A DNA stretch of 64,000 bases from Trifolium pratense (GCF_020283565.1 NC_060063.1:25164777-25228776), one strand, 5' to 3'; counted from the first letter of the stretch, positions 1 through 10,551 are shown. Notes: generated by a model not told the origin, from the sequence alone. A program made the numbers and translations.

Positions 1-293
1 AAGGCTTTGCAACCTTTTTAATTTTTCTTTTTCTGACGTACCCAACTCGTAAGACTTACAGGTAACGCCAAGGCTTTGCAACCTTTTTAATTTTTCTTTT
101 TCTGACGTACCCAACTCGTAAGACTTACAGGTAACGCCAAGGCCTTTCAACCTTTTTAATTTTTCTTTTTCTGACGTACCCAACTCGTAAGACTTACAGG
201 TAACGCCAAGGCCTTGCAACCTTGTTTAATTTTTCTTTTTCTGACGTACCCAACTCGTAAGACTTACAGGTAACGCCAAGGCCTTTCAACCTT
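1..293. repeat. 69-bp tandem repeat array, about 4.2 copies
   Basis: Units begin at 1, 70, 139, 208 and 278. The first three are 69 bp; the fourth is 70 bp because of one extra base in its T-rich part. Units are nearly identical. On the minus strand 69 bp equals 23 codons and the unit is open (it reads GVTCKSYELGTSEKEK and on), but the 1-bp insertion breaks the frame and a stop follows at 194. Each unit carries a TGACGTA box on the plus strand and a GTAAGT splice-donor-like string on the minus strand. The array is cut by the window edge, so its true length is unknown. I do not recognise the peptide. Confidence 0.9.
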
Positions 294-1800
294 ACATTTG
301 GTTCAGAGCTTTCATATGAGTTGATCTTGAATAATTTTTTGTTCAGAGTCCGCAGCTTAATCATGATTGCTGCAAATAAGCTTTGATACATTAGAAGTTC
401 AACAATAATAATATATGAAAAATAAAACACACGAAAATGATACCGCCATGGGCGGTTTGTTGCGGCGCTTCTCGCCTAGCAAGAAAAACAATTATGTTTT
501 GGCGTGACGAGACTGAGTTCCATTGCGGTAATCATCGCAGGATATGCTTCAACCTGAAATATTAGTTGGCGGCTTCTATTTCGCCGAATGGTATTCATGA
601 CCAATTGCTTGTGTTTTTGCCTTCTCTTGGGAGAGTGTTGTACTCCAAATATTTTGCACATGCAAGGAGAATACACGGAATGTTATGAAAAAATAGAGTT
701 AGAAATACAAAATTAATTAGTTATCTACATCTTGCATATCAATTCTTTGTATTTTTCTTTGGTGGCAGACTAATGTAGGGAGGAAATAGAGATGCTCACT
801 TATTTGACTAATCCAGTAAAATTTAGTTGTAGCATAAATTAATTCTTTGCTATTTTTCAAAACCAATAATCAGTAATCAAGCATATATATATTGAGTCAA
901 AGTAACTATAATACGATACCTTTTCTGTTTCAATGCCCTTCTTGAATGGTTATTTGAAACAATCTAAATTGCTTACTGTAAAAGCATGTAATTTTACATT
1001 ACCTTTCAGACAATAAATTCTGACAGGTTAAGACTAGTGTATGAAACATAAGTCATAACAATTTTGATCATATTGAACATGGATTGGCTTCTGTGATTTG
1101 GACCTAAAGTCTGAGATCATATCTTAAATAAATGGCTTATGAAAACAATTGGAAAATTGTGAAAGAAATATGAAAGAGTAAGAAGACTCAATTATCCAAC
1201 ATATATATATATATATTAATCACCTGTGGCAATAATTTAAAACTCAAGTGTCAAACAAACACATAAATATATTACTTGACAATTTGATAAACTCAATTAA
1301 TTTGATTGGTATGGTTAATACTATAAGTTGAAATAGAGTTTCTCCACTCATCACTGGTACTAAATATTTGATTGTTTAGCTCCAATATCGAATTGCTATA
1401 TATGTTAGGGTACTAGTGGATGAATGGGTAAGACTTGGTACTAGTTAGTGGCAGATGCAGAACACGTCGCCTATAAGGAAGTAGTTCTTTTATTTTCAAA
1501 ACTAATTTGTTCCATAACAAAAAGGCGGCTCCTTACCGGACTTGCAGTAACATGATTATCACATAATAAAGTAGCAAGGCATTTATACAAACTAACTCCT
1601 ACTAAATGGGACACTAAGAATCCACACTACTAAGTTAAAATTGACTAAGTCTTACTGACTAGTAGGCCCAGCGGATATACTCACCCACTGAGTTCAAATT
1701 TTTAGACTTAAATCAAACTTTTGTCCACAGATAACCCGAAATTTGTGTTATGATAATTTCAAAATAGAATACTTCAATTAACAACAGATATTATAATTGA
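294..1800. other. AT-rich intergenic stretch, nothing recognised
   Basis: No convincing coding frame, RNA gene or repeat boundary is visible apart from a short TA run near 1201-1216. The open frames at 476-676 and 194-430 have no family features. Confidence 0.5.
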
Positions 1801-2309
1801 CCAAATTAAGTTGACGGCGATAACTAATTAGCAATTGCCATGCTTTTGATAATTAGAAAGGAGCAAAAGATAAATATGAATATAGCAAACCAGCACCGAC
1901 GGCGACATCATACAGGTAGATTGAGTTTTTACTTTCCTCTATTCCGCTCGTTAGAGACGAAATTTGTGGTTGTTTGTGCTGCTACTTTCGTCGTCCTTGC
2001 CGTAACTTGTGCTTTCAATCGCGATTGTCAACAACGGTGTCGCAGCTCTTCCTGGAGACTTAGGTGATGAATGAAATCTTTGAAACTCCGAATTTGGGGA
2101 AGGCGGCGAACAGAGGAACATGAGGTAATTGTCACCGTTCCGCCGGGTTGGAGATGATTGTTTGCTCGCCACAGAGATTGCATGAACCAAAGGAATTGAT
2201 GACGGTGAACGCGGTTTTACTCTGTATTTTCGATTCTGCAGCCAGAGTGATTGTGTTTAATTTTTGTCTAGTTTGATGTGGTAGGCTGGGATCAAATGTT
2301 TTTACCGCA

Positions 2310-2327
2310 GCCCCACGGTGGGCGCCA
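2310..2327 (-). other. Primer-binding site of the truncated LTR element
   Basis: On the minus strand, three bases after the LTR end, the sequence reads TGGCGCCCACCGTGGGGC. The TGGCGCC start is typical of tRNA-primed plant LTR elements. It fixes the orientation of the adjoining LTR as a 5' LTR on the minus strand. Confidence 0.7.
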
Positions 2328-2330
2328 AAA

Positions 2331-2804
2331 TGTTCTGGTAAAAAATAAGGGGGTTTATATTATTGATCAAATGGTGTGATTACACTCAGTTTAATCCCAA
2401 CAACCCTGGGAGTTTAATAAGTCAGAATTCGATCTTGCAACAAATGAGAGTATGGAGCTATTTATAGAGCTTCTAGTCTTCTTCTCCAAGCAAGGGTTCC
2501 TAAAAATCCGGTCCTTAGCATCTTCTTCGGTGGTATAGCGTGAAAATAGGGATGAGGACCTTGGTCTCCAAGTTATGGCAGTTGCGAGAAGTTTATTTCT
2601 TCCTTCTTAAGTTAGCGGTTGATACAAGGAAGGAGAAGATATTTACAGAATCCACCCCTCTTTGGCGTCGCCTTAGAGTTGCAGGTCACGCCCTAGCATC
2701 TAATCGCCTATTGGGTTTTTTAGGGTTTGCTTGATTTGGGCTTATAATCCTTTTTACTCTAATTGGGCTTACTGGATATTTTCTTAAGCCCATTGCCCAG
2801 TCCA
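2331..2804 (-). mobile_element. LTR of a truncated LTR retrotransposon (5' LTR, minus orientation)
   Basis: The block starts TGTTCTGG and ends CCAGTCCA on the plus strand, so it has TG...CA ends. A TATA-like box (minus strand CTATAAATAG) lies near 2458-2468, as expected for an LTR promoter. A primer-binding-site-like sequence follows the inner edge directly. Sequence to the left (about 1850-2309) would be the element's untranslated leader. No partner LTR and no gag or pol are present, so only the 5' end survives. Lineage is not determined; the PBS resembles that of plant Ty3/gypsy elements. Confidence 0.7.
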
Positions 2805-2937
2805 AATAATATAGAGAAAAGTTTGGATTTCGAAGAAGTAATCGAATGTTCTTGAGAAATGTCTGACAAGTAGAGTTTGAAAATCGATGTTATGAAAAGA
2901 ACGAATAAATAGTTGGAACAACACATAAGGGATTAAA

Positions 2938-4070
2938 GGCGGAGGCTAGCATGGGAAAGAGACCTAGGTCTCCCACCGTGGGAAAGTTTCCTGAACCGTT
3001 GGATGAAGAATGATATCATGCACTATCCTTATTCTATAATTTTTTTTTGGGTCATGCTAACTAGTGCCCCCCGGGGCACTAGTTAAGGATACAAAAAAAG
3101 CAATTTTTGCATTGGAAATGACACTTTTTATATTTTACAAACATTGACTACACAAGTTTCAATGTAATTTTACTATAATTAGTATCCTTAACTAGTGCCC
3201 CGGGGGCACTAGTTAGCATTTTCCTTTTTTTTTTTCTCTCTCTCTCCATCATCTGCAGGCTCTCTGGCTCTATTTTCTTTCATCTCTTCATCTTTTCATT
3301 CAATTTTTTTTTGTTCATAGTTTAATTAAACACAAATTCCACACAACTACTACTTCTATAATTTGCTATTTCTTATGAAAACTTCAACCTTCAGCACTGA
3401 ATACTAAGACCAATTTTTCAACAAAAAAAAAAGGGAGGGACCGGGAAACACATTCTTCAAAAGTAGCATTGCAAGACTCAAAATCTCCGATCAATGCTAA
3501 GACAAATACAGGAAATAAATACAGGAATTGTAGCTAGTTCCAAAGCTAACAGGAATGGCAACACCAAAAAATCAAAAGAACAAGCCAAACACAAAACATA
3601 AGTCTTTAAAGCAACACACCAAAAACTCATAAACAAGAAAAAATGTTTGGTTCTTATGTTGATTTTATGTTGGATTCAATAGGCCTTAAGTTGATTTTGT
3701 TCTTCAATTGCTTGATTGGATTTTTCTATATTCACTTATGAGTATTTTATGATGTATAGATATAATAATGGGCTCTATATATACTCTTGGTTTGAAATTT
3801 GAATAAAGTTAATAAGAGTTTAAATTGGGAGGTTTGTGTATTATTTTCTTGATTTAAAGAAAATAAAGATGGTGTTATTTTGAGGTAGAAGAAAGGGAAG
3901 CATACACAAGAAGAACAAGAAAGGCAGAGACATGAGAGATGATGGGAAGAGAGAGAGACAGAAAAAAAATATAAAGTACAGATGGTGCATCATAGCATTC
4001 TTCATTCAACGGTTCAGGAAACTTTCCCACAGTGAGAGACCTAGGTCCCTTTCCCATGCTAGCCTTCGCC
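2938..4070. mobile_element. Non-autonomous Mutator-like (MULE) element with long terminal inverted repeats
   Basis: Inverted ends of over 100 bp start GGCGRAGGCTAGCATGGG on both sides and continue with the same CTAGGTCTC and GGAAAGTTTCCTGAACC motifs. The flanks are 9-bp target duplications, GGGATTAAA (2929-2937) and GAGATTAAA (4071-4079), with one mismatch. A 9-bp TSD and G-starting TIRs are typical of Mutator-like elements. The interior has no transposase. The left TIR is split by a second MITE at about 3049-3223. A diverged copy of the flanking sequence near 10980-11135 holds the uninterrupted site, which supports the boundaries. Confidence 0.88.
3049..3223. mobile_element. Small palindrome-ended MITE nested inside the MULE left TIR
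   Basis: The inverted ends read ATGCTAACTAGTGCCCC and continue to AGTTAAGGATAC (3054-3093 and 3182-3219). Each end is itself a near-perfect hairpin centred on a GC-rich core, CCCCGGGG-like. The arrangement of the MULE TIR (left 2938-3047 resumes near 3225, where CT-rich sequence matches the right arm) shows that this MITE inserted later. No coding capacity. Exact ends lie within T-runs and are uncertain by a few bases. Confidence 0.8.
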
Positions 4071-4361
4071 GAGATTAAAACTATCTATTGAAAGAAGAAA
4101 CAGATAACGACAAAATTCATGGAGATGGAGTAACTCATTAATTCTCCCTTTCTTCCAAAACTTTGGTTTTTTTTAAAAAAAAAGAAGTTAAATTAGTCCA
4201 TTCAAATTGACACCACAGAGAATCAAACATGTGACCTTAAGAAGGAGCACACTATCAGGTCTCAAGTCAATACCATCGAACCAACCCAAATGGTTTTAAC
4301 TTTGGTCCTATTAACCTTTTACTTTTGTCATAAAAAACCAAGGTACATTTAATGATGTGTT

Positions 4362-4900
4362 TAGGGATGGCAACGGGCGTCCATGAGTGCGGGTTTGACA
4401 CTTATCAAACTCACACCCGAAATCATCACCTAAACTTAAACCCAAACCCAAAGGCTGTTCGGGTGGCAAAACAACACTCATGCCCACATCCATTGGGTTC
4501 GGGTTTTTTCCACCCAAACCCTCATTACATTTGAAAATAATTTGCAAATTTAAGAAATTAAATTCCAACATAGACTTTGAATTAAATTACAACTAAAATT
4601 AAGGTCTTCCAAGAAAATTCAAACATAGACTTTCAAGAAATTACAACATAGACTTTCAAGAAATTAAATTACAACTAAAATTAAGGTCTTTCAAGGAAAT
4701 TGAGAGAGACTATGGGGTGTATTTAGGTAATTATAAAATATTTCGGGTGTGGGTTTGACTGATACCAAACTCACACCCATATTATCGGGTGTCACCCGAA
4801 CCCGAACCCAAACCCAAATCCAGTCAAATCAGATTTCGCCTGTTGACTTGGGTTTGGGTTCGGGTGGGTCTCTCGGGTTTGGGTTTTTTTGTCATCCCTA
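4362..4900. mobile_element. hAT-type MITE with 8-bp target duplication
   Basis: The ends are TAGGGATGGCAA and, inverted, TAGGGATGACAA. Both flanks carry the identical 8-bp duplication GATGTGTT (4354-4361 and 4901-4908), the hAT hallmark. Subterminal GGGTTTGGGTT-type repeats (and complements) crowd both ends. The middle has partly duplicated blocks around CAAGAAATTAAATTAC. No transposase. Confidence 0.9.
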
Positions 4901-5010
4901 GATGTGTTTTATCATTTATATTCTTACAAAAATAAAAACATCCATTAAATGAATTTTTTCTTTCTTAATAAAGTAGGGGTAAAAATGACTTAACTTATCA
5001 ATATTTATTA

Positions 5011-5603
5011 GGATTAAATATGTTTTTGTTTCTTATAATTTTTTTTTTTTGAAAAAGAAAAATATGGCAAATGTGGCACAAGCAAGATTCGAACAAGGAA
5101 CCTATTCTTAGGTATCAACAACACTTACCAGCTAGTATGTAAATATATCCCTATAAAAAGTTTCAGCAACTTTGGTCCCTGAAGTATTCATGTCATGATT
5201 TTTGGTCCTACTTTTCATTAAAATCGTGCATATCATTAGAAATTTTATAGGTTTTTCCGCGGTCATGTTTAATACATTATATGAATCTCTCTTGCAAAAG
5301 TTTAATTTTTTTCTAACAAGAGATGAATTAAATATGAACTTTTTAGTTTTTTGCACGTAAAAATTCATAAATAATTCATCTTATATTAAAAAAATTATAA
5401 ATTTTTATGGGAGATGTTCTTATAATATTATAAACATGAATACAAAAAATCATTCAAAAATGTGAAAGTACACAAGAGTTTGATTAAAAGTAGAGACAAA
5501 AAGTTGTGATAAAATATTTGAAGGACCAAAAGTTGTTGAAAATATTTATAGGGACTAAAAACAAAATTCGAAATATTTATTGGGACCAAAAATCATTTAA
5601 CCC
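5011..5603. mobile_element. Fold-back MITE with perfect 9-bp TSD (GGTTAAATATG family)
   Basis: The ends are GGATTAAATATGTTTTT and, inverted, GGGTTAAATGATTTTTGG, followed by complementary 'GGTCCCTATAAA'-like subterminal repeats. The flanking duplication TATTTATTA is identical at 5002-5010 and 5604-5612, suggesting Mutator-type mobilisation. Related sequence occurs again at about 44.6-45.8 kb. A tRNA-like module sits inside the left part (about 5060-5135). Confidence 0.8.
5060..5135 (-). repeat. tRNA-like SINE fragment
   Basis: On the minus strand an A-box-like ACTAGCTGGTAAG is followed by a B-box-like GTTCGAATC about 40 bases on. This arrangement is that of tRNA-derived SINE heads. It is short, lacks a clear 3' tail, and cannot fold as a full tRNA. 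Confidence 0.4.
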
Positions 5604-5744
5604 TATTTATTATTTCCTAATTTATGTGCAAAACTCTAAAAAAAACTAAAGATTTGGGACAAATGGAGTAGTATAAATAGTAAGGTGGACGACAAGTCAA
5701 ACCTTACATCTACAACAATAAATTCAAACTATTGTTCTGTGAGT

Positions 5745-5862
5745 TTAGGTCAGTTGGCAAGACATTGCATTATATATGCAGGGGGTCAGAGTTCGAACCC
5801 TGTGAACCACTTATTATTTTAAGGGTGAAATTTTTAGCTACTAGACTACTTAAAAAAAATTA
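5745..5862 (+). repeat. tRNA-derived SINE
   Basis: The A box region TTTAGGTCAGTTGG and B box GAGTTCGAACCC are spaced as in RNA polymerase III promoters. The 3' part GCTACTAGACTACTT followed by an A-rich tail is shared with the other SINEs of this window (6075, 40062, 42657). The cloverleaf is not complete, so this is not a tRNA gene. Confidence 0.75.
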
Positions 5863-5879
5863 AATCTTGGTTAATTGAT

Positions 5880-6000
5880 AAATAAGGATTAGCGATGGTG
5901 GATGTTGGTTGGGAAGGATTACCTCCAGGAAAAGCAACATGGGAACCATAATCAGCATGCAAAAGAAGTATCTTCATTTATTTTTAGGTAACAATTTAGA
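5880..6000 (+). pseudogene. Chromodomain remnant of a Ty3/gypsy element
   Basis: In the plus strand one frame reads VGWEGLPPGKATWEP, the core of the chromodomain at the C-terminus of chromoviral integrases. No integrase precedes it. A diverged sister copy with the same flanks lies at 11550-11695. What remains is a tail of about 40 codons, not a gene. Confidence 0.6.
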
Positions 6001-6065
6001 TTTCAAGGACGATTTTTTTTTTAAAGGGAGTAGTATCATGTCACAGTCCAATTTTAATTAGTTTT

Positions 6066-6200
6066 TTTTTTTTGACGCATTGCACTATATCATATATGTG
6101 TAGGAACTGGGGTTCAAATCCCGGACACTCCACTTATTTACTTTAAGTTGAAATTTCTAGCTACCAGCCTACTTGACCCAAAATAAAAATAAAAAAAATT
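6066..6200 (+). repeat. SINE, 5'-degenerate
   Basis: A B box GGGGTTCAAATCCC is clear and the 3' half, ending TACTTGACCCAAAATAAAA, matches the SINE family at 40062-40237. The A box is eroded. Confidence 0.65.
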
Positions 6201-6384
6201 AAACACCTTAGTGTAATATATAGGTTTCTTATTTAAGTAAATATAAATTAAATAAAAAATTCTCGGTTCAATTGAAAAAAGTCTCAACTGTTATAAATAA
6301 AACCTTCAAGGAAGAAATTTTAGAAAACAGCTTGCATTTCAAGGTAACCTTTTGTTTAAAAAAAAACTTGATATCTGGGCCTAA

Positions 6385-6515
6385 GACCGACTAATTCGAG
6401 GGGACCAATCCCACCGAAATTGACACTAGAGAAAATCGAATCTGAGACCTTGAGAGGAGCATACTCCAAGGACCAAAGTCAACACCACTAGACCAATCCA
6501 AGTGGATTACATTTC
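6385..6515 (+). repeat. Dispersed repeat, GACAC...GAGACCTTGAGAGGAGC type
   Basis: The motif 'AAATTGACACTAGAGAAAATC ... GAGACCTTGAGAGGAGC ... ACCAATCCAAGTGG' recurs at 4196-4293 and 8070-8232 in the same orientation and at about 11325-11450 inverted. It is a dispersed non-coding repeat; its class cannot be set from this window. Confidence 0.6.
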
Positions 6516-7069
6516 AAGGTAACCCAGTAGCGGATGCAAGCACAAGCCAATGGAGCTCAAGCCCCCACACCAAAACAAATAATTTTTCTTTAATATTAGT
6601 ATTATTATATTTTGAGCCCCATGACTAGGTCTATTACCCATATTCATCACAAATTTATCCTTTTATTTTTAACTTTTCACTACTTCAACTTTTTAATTTT
6701 CACACATTTGTACTCTTCTCTCATAATTCATCGAAACATCAATTTCTTCTCTCCCAATATCTTTTTTTATTTCTTTATGCTGCTTTTATTTCTCTTGAAT
6801 GATCGTTTGGTTACATATATATAGAGAGCGACAAATTTTATAATATTGGTAGTGAAAATATTATTGAACATTTTCAGAATATGAAACCTCGTAACAAAAT
6901 AATTGTAATTTATAGAATTATTTATGTATTGAGTTTTTTTTCTTTTGATCACTATAATTGTATTTTATAAAAGTTTGTTATATATTCCTTTGGTCAAAAA
7001 ATATACCCTACTTTTTAGCCCCCACCAACAAAAATTTCTGAATCCGACTTTGAATGACTTTACTTACGA

Positions 7070-7365
7070 GAACATTTTCAAATGCTTATAATACTTGTTT
7101 TTTTAAAAAATATTCAAATGTTTATAATACTTAATATATGTCAATTTACGTCAGTTTCATAAAATATATCTGACAAGTTATGTCAGTTTCACAGAACATA
7201 TCTTACAAATTATGCCATTTTTATAGAACATACTATATCTGGCAAATTATGTTAGTTTCATGTGAAATAGTATAAAACTACGAAACTTTTATGTAGGAGT
7301 AATATCTAACATATTATGCCAGTTTCATAAAACATATACTATATCTGGAAAATTATGTTAGTTTC
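7070..7365. repeat. Imperfect tandem repeat, 'TTATGTCAGTTTCATA' type
   Basis: Five or so degenerate copies of ATATCTGACAAATTATG plus TCAGTTTCATAGAACATA occur about 45-60 bp apart. Nothing coding. Likely an old satellite-like expansion. Confidence 0.65.
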
Positions 7366-7496
7366 GTAATTTTATTATGTATGATTACTACACACACCAT
7401 TAAGTAGCAATGTCTGGCTTACCATTAATCATAAAAGTTCTTAGACTACTAATTCATCATCATTCTTATATCATGCATTACACATAAGAAAATTTA

Positions 7497-7615
7497 GGCT
7501 AAGTCACTGGTCTAGTGGTAAGAGATTCAGACAATATACTAAAAATTTTGGGTTCGATCCTCAGCACTACAGTAAGAAAATAAAATTAAAATCTAGACTA
7601 CTAGTCAATTGAGTT
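7497..7615 (+). repeat. tRNA-derived SINE, second family
   Basis: An A-box-like GGTCTAGTGGTAAGAG and a B box GGGTTCGATCC are followed by an A-rich 3' part ending CTAGACTACTAGTCAATTG. It differs in the A box from the SINEs at 5745 and 42657. Confidence 0.6.
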
Positions 7616-8307
7616 ATAACTAAAAGCTAATGATAATCGATGTGGTCCCTTATAAGTAAAAGCTCATTAGTGGTAGTTGGAGTTTCGTGTAAATCATCTA
7701 TCAATAAATAATCAACCATATAATTGTGCAGAGGTTGTGTATAATCTTAGATTCAGATCCAACAACTTTGCATTATGCTGTAACTACTACATAAGATCTA
7801 GATGTCACATACCGAAAAGTTTGGTAGCGGGTTGACATTGAGATATTGAGATGTTGAATCTTATGAACACATTCACATGCACAAAATCGGAAATAGATTT
7901 GCTTTTGTAACTGCGTTGACGCAAGTACGGTATAAACTTTCCGATCTTAATAAATGGTTGAGATCATTTTAGTGTATGTGAAATTTAAATCGTCTGATGT
8001 GAAATTAGTGGTTGAGATTAATTACTTTTTTATTTTTATAAAAATTCGGTATTCTCTCCAAAGATCGACTAATTCGAGAGGACCAATCTCATTATCCCCT
8101 TGCGAGGCCCCAGTTTAAAGCCAGAGATTTTTACTCTGTATAGAATAGTCCACTGAAATTGACATCAAAGAAAATCAAATTTGAGATTTTGAGAGAGCTT
8201 ATTCTAAGGTCTCAAGTCAACATCACTAAAGTATCGATTCACAATTTTATTTAACTAGCATATCCTAAAAAACTTCTCCAATTACACACTCTACTCTCCC
8301 TCTCTCC

Positions 8308-8317
8308 TTATAAAATA
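8308..8317 (+). promoter_or_regulatory. TATA box of the KCS gene
   Basis: TTATAAAATA lies about 65-70 bases before the ATG at 8381, in a CT-rich leader (CTCTCCCTCTCTCC) typical of plant core promoters with Y patches. Transcription would start near 8340-8345. Confidence 0.65.
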
Positions 8318-8380
8318 CTTTCTCTACCTTGAACTTTCGAACTCCAAAACTTTCTCCATCAAAATCTCTCTCTCAATCAA

Positions 8381-9793
8381 ATGGAGTTCCTCTCTTTAAT
8401 TTATGTAGTTCCCGCATTGTACTTTTGTTTCCTAATATGGAAGCTATTTGATCAAAAGAAGGACCAAGAGTGCTATATATTGGATTACCAATGTTACAAG
8501 CCAACACAAGATAGAATGCTAGGGACAGAGTTATGTGGCAACATAATCAAAAGAACAGAGGATTTGGGTCTAAATGAGTACAAATTTCTCCTCAAAGCTA
8601 TTGTAAGTTGCGGCATTGGCGAACAAACGTACGCGCCAAAAAACGTCATTGAAGGCCGCGAAGCATCCCCAACACTGAACGACGCAATCTCAGAAATGGA
8701 AGAGTTTTTCAATGATAGCATAGCAAAACTCCTCGCTAGGTCAGGCATTTCCCCTTCCGAAATCGACATTCTTGTCGTCAACATCTCAATGTTTACCTCT
8801 CTTCCTTCACTATCATCGCTTATCATTAACCGTTACAAAATGAGACACGACGTAAAAGTGTACAATCTCACCGGAATGGGTTGTAGTGCTACACTTATAT
8901 CATTAGACATTGTTAAAAGCATTTTCAAATCACAAAAGAACAAGTTAGCACTTTTGGTCACTTCAGAGTCACTTAGTCCAAATTGGTATCCTGGTAATAA
9001 TAGATCAATGATCTTAGCCAATTGTCTTTTTCGTACCGGAGGTGGTGCGATTCTTTTGACAAACAAAAGATCCTTAAAGAACACAAGTATAATGAAATTG
9101 AAGTGTTTAGTAAGGACGCATCACGGTGCCAGAGATGAGTCGTATAATTGTTGCCAAAAAATGGAAGATGAGCAGGGCAGGGTTGGTTTTTATTTAGATA
9201 AGGCTCTCCCATTGGTAGCAACAAGAGCTTTTGTTGACAATTTAAGGGAAATTTCACCCAAAATTTTGCCAATAAGGGAATTGCTTAAGTTTCTTGTTGT
9301 ATCACTTTTTTTTAAGAAACTTAAGAAGATATCTAGTTGCTTAGGTTTCTTGCCTACTAAATCATCATTGAATTTTAAAAGTGGTGTTGATCATTTTTGC
9401 CTACACACAGGAGGAAAAGCAGTGATTGATGGAGTTGGAAAGAGTTTAAATCTAAGTGAATATGATCTTGAACCAGCAAGGATGGCATTACACCGTTTTG
9501 GTAACACTTCTGCTAGTAGTTTGTGGTATGTGTTAGGATACATGGAAGCAAAAAAGAGACTTAAAAAAGGTGATAAAGTTTTTATGATAAGTTTTGGTGC
9601 TGGATTTAAATGCAACAGTTGTTTGTGGGAGGTAATGAAAGATGTTGGCGAGGCAAATGTTTGGGAAGATTGTATTCATGATTATCCACCACAATCTTTG
9701 GCCAATCCTTTCATGGACAAGTATGGTTGGATCAATGAAGTTGAGGATTCAAACTCTTCTGAATTTCGTAATTTCCTAAGTGAAATGAATTAA
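8381..9793 (+). CDS. 3-ketoacyl-CoA synthase, short KCS3/12/19-like type
   Basis: The 470-aa intronless protein belongs to the FAE1/KCS family. These enzymes condense long-chain acyl-CoA with malonyl-CoA, the first and rate-limiting step of very-long-chain fatty acid elongation in the ER, feeding cuticular wax, suberin and sphingolipids. The triad is complete: Cys168 in GMGCSA, His342 in LHTGGKAV, and Asn375 in HRFGNTSAS. The His-Asn spacing of 33 matches FAE1. The N-terminus has only one hydrophobic segment (residues 4-22) where most KCS have two, and DQECYILDYQCYKP follows at once. That layout resembles Arabidopsis KCS3/12/19, which are also about 470 aa. The start is supported by the TATA box and CT-rich leader. 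Substrate chain length cannot be read from sequence, and some short KCS may be regulatory rather than catalytic. No neighbour shares its pathway. Confidence 0.93.
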   Translation: MEFLSLIYVVPALYFCFLIWKLFDQKKDQECYILDYQCYKPTQDRMLGTELCGNIIKRTEDLGLNEYKFLLKAIVSCGIGEQTYAPKNVIEGREASPTLNDAISEMEEFFNDSIAKLLARSGISPSEIDILVVNISMFTSLPSLSSLIINRYKMRHDVKVYNLTGMGCSATLISLDIVKSIFKSQKNKLALLVTSESLSPNWYPGNNRSMILANCLFRTGGGAILLTNKRSLKNTSIMKLKCLVRTHHGARDESYNCCQKMEDEQGRVGFYLDKALPLVATRAFVDNLREISPKILPIRELLKFLVVSLFFKKLKKISSCLGFLPTKSSLNFKSGVDHFCLHTGGKAVIDGVGKSLNLSEYDLEPARMALHRFGNTSASSLWYVLGYMEAKKRLKKGDKVFMISFGAGFKCNSCLWEVMKDVGEANVWEDCIHDYPPQSLANPFMDKYGWINEVEDSNSSEFRNFLSEMN

Positions 9794-10164
9794 AAAAATT
9801 AATTTCTTGTTTTTTTACTAGATTTGTTGACAAGGATCATGGTTATTGTGCATTAATTTCATTATATATTATGTATTCATTTAATATACTACTGTTGGTT
9901 ATTTAGTGAAATACAGTGATTCTATAAACAAGAACTAAGATGTAATCTGACCGCAAAAAGACTTATATTTTATTGAGCAGGAAAACTTTGTACTTATACA
10001 GCCATAAGGAAAATAAAAAGGCAAAACATTTACTATGTAACTGATTAAGAGACTTTAATTATTCTGATCCCAATAGCTAGTTTAAACTTTATTGCCTAGA
10101 AATTAGGAGAATTAAACATTGATTGTAGCATCTGTCAAATACACCTTACATTTGCTTCACAACT

Positions 10165-10458
10165 TTAAAGGAAGCAAGCAAGAATTCCCATCGAAGCTAC
10201 AACAACAAAATATTGGTACAAATTAAAATGTGATTTGGAAGTGCAATTGATGGAGTCACTTGTGATGTCCGTGCATGAATTTAAATAAGCCATATGCTGG
10301 ATTTGTATATGTTCATTGTTTTTTAACAAGAACATTTCTTCAATCTTATTCTTTAAAGCTGCAAGCGAACTCAATTTGCTAATCGGTAACTTAAAATGTT
10401 CTTGGCGGCCTTCAAATTTAACAGAAAAATTATGGCAATCATTGGACGAAGATGCCAT
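10165..10458 (-). CDS. Small protein of unknown function, possible PB1/ubiquitin-like N-terminus
   Basis: A 97-aa frame starts MASSSNDCHNFSVKFEG. The first 65 residues suggest a beta-grasp fold (FSVKFEGRQEHFKLPISKL, then a LAALKNKIEEMF helix), as in PB1 or ubiquitin-like domains; this is my inference from pattern only. The last 17 residues (YFVVVASMGILACF) are hydrophobic and could be a tail anchor. A TATAAATA lies about 85 bases before the ATG (10544-10551, minus strand), so it may be expressed. It could instead be the first exon of a transposase-like or mobile-domain gene that lost its body. Upstream lies a cluster of GCCATT palindromes. Confidence 0.45.
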   Translation of the reverse strand: MASSSNDCHNFSVKFEGRQEHFKLPISKLSSLAALKNKIEEMFLLKNNEHIQIQHMAYLNSCTDITSDSINCTSKSHFNLYQYFVVVASMGILACFL

Positions 10459-10543
10459 TATTTATAAAATAAAGAGAGTGAATAAGATAATAAAATGAAT
10501 AAGATGAAGTTAGTTGAGTGAAAAATGAATGTGTGAGATGTGG

Positions 10544-10551
10544 TATTTATA
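10544..10551 (-). promoter_or_regulatory. TATA box of the small minus-strand gene
   Basis: The minus strand reads CTATAAATACC about 85 bases before the ATG at 10458, with an A/T- and C-rich leader between. Position and match are good for a plant promoter. Confidence 0.5.

Noticed and set aside
1840..2190. Overlapping 75- and 79-aa frames near 1.9-2.2 kb
   Set aside because: They lie in the probable untranslated leader of the truncated LTR element and have no recognisable motif.
5745..5862. Possible tRNA genes at 5745, 7497, 40062 and 42657
   Set aside because: A and B boxes are present but no complete cloverleaf; the shared 3' tails and long TSDs show they are SINEs.
6530..7053. Possible hAT-like element with GTAGCGGATGCA ends
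   Set aside because: The right end AATCCGACTTTG matches only partly and no target duplication was found; too weak to call.
8494..9615. Minus-strand frames of 74-110 aa opposite KCS
   Set aside because: They overlap a well-supported KCS gene in antisense and show no domain.
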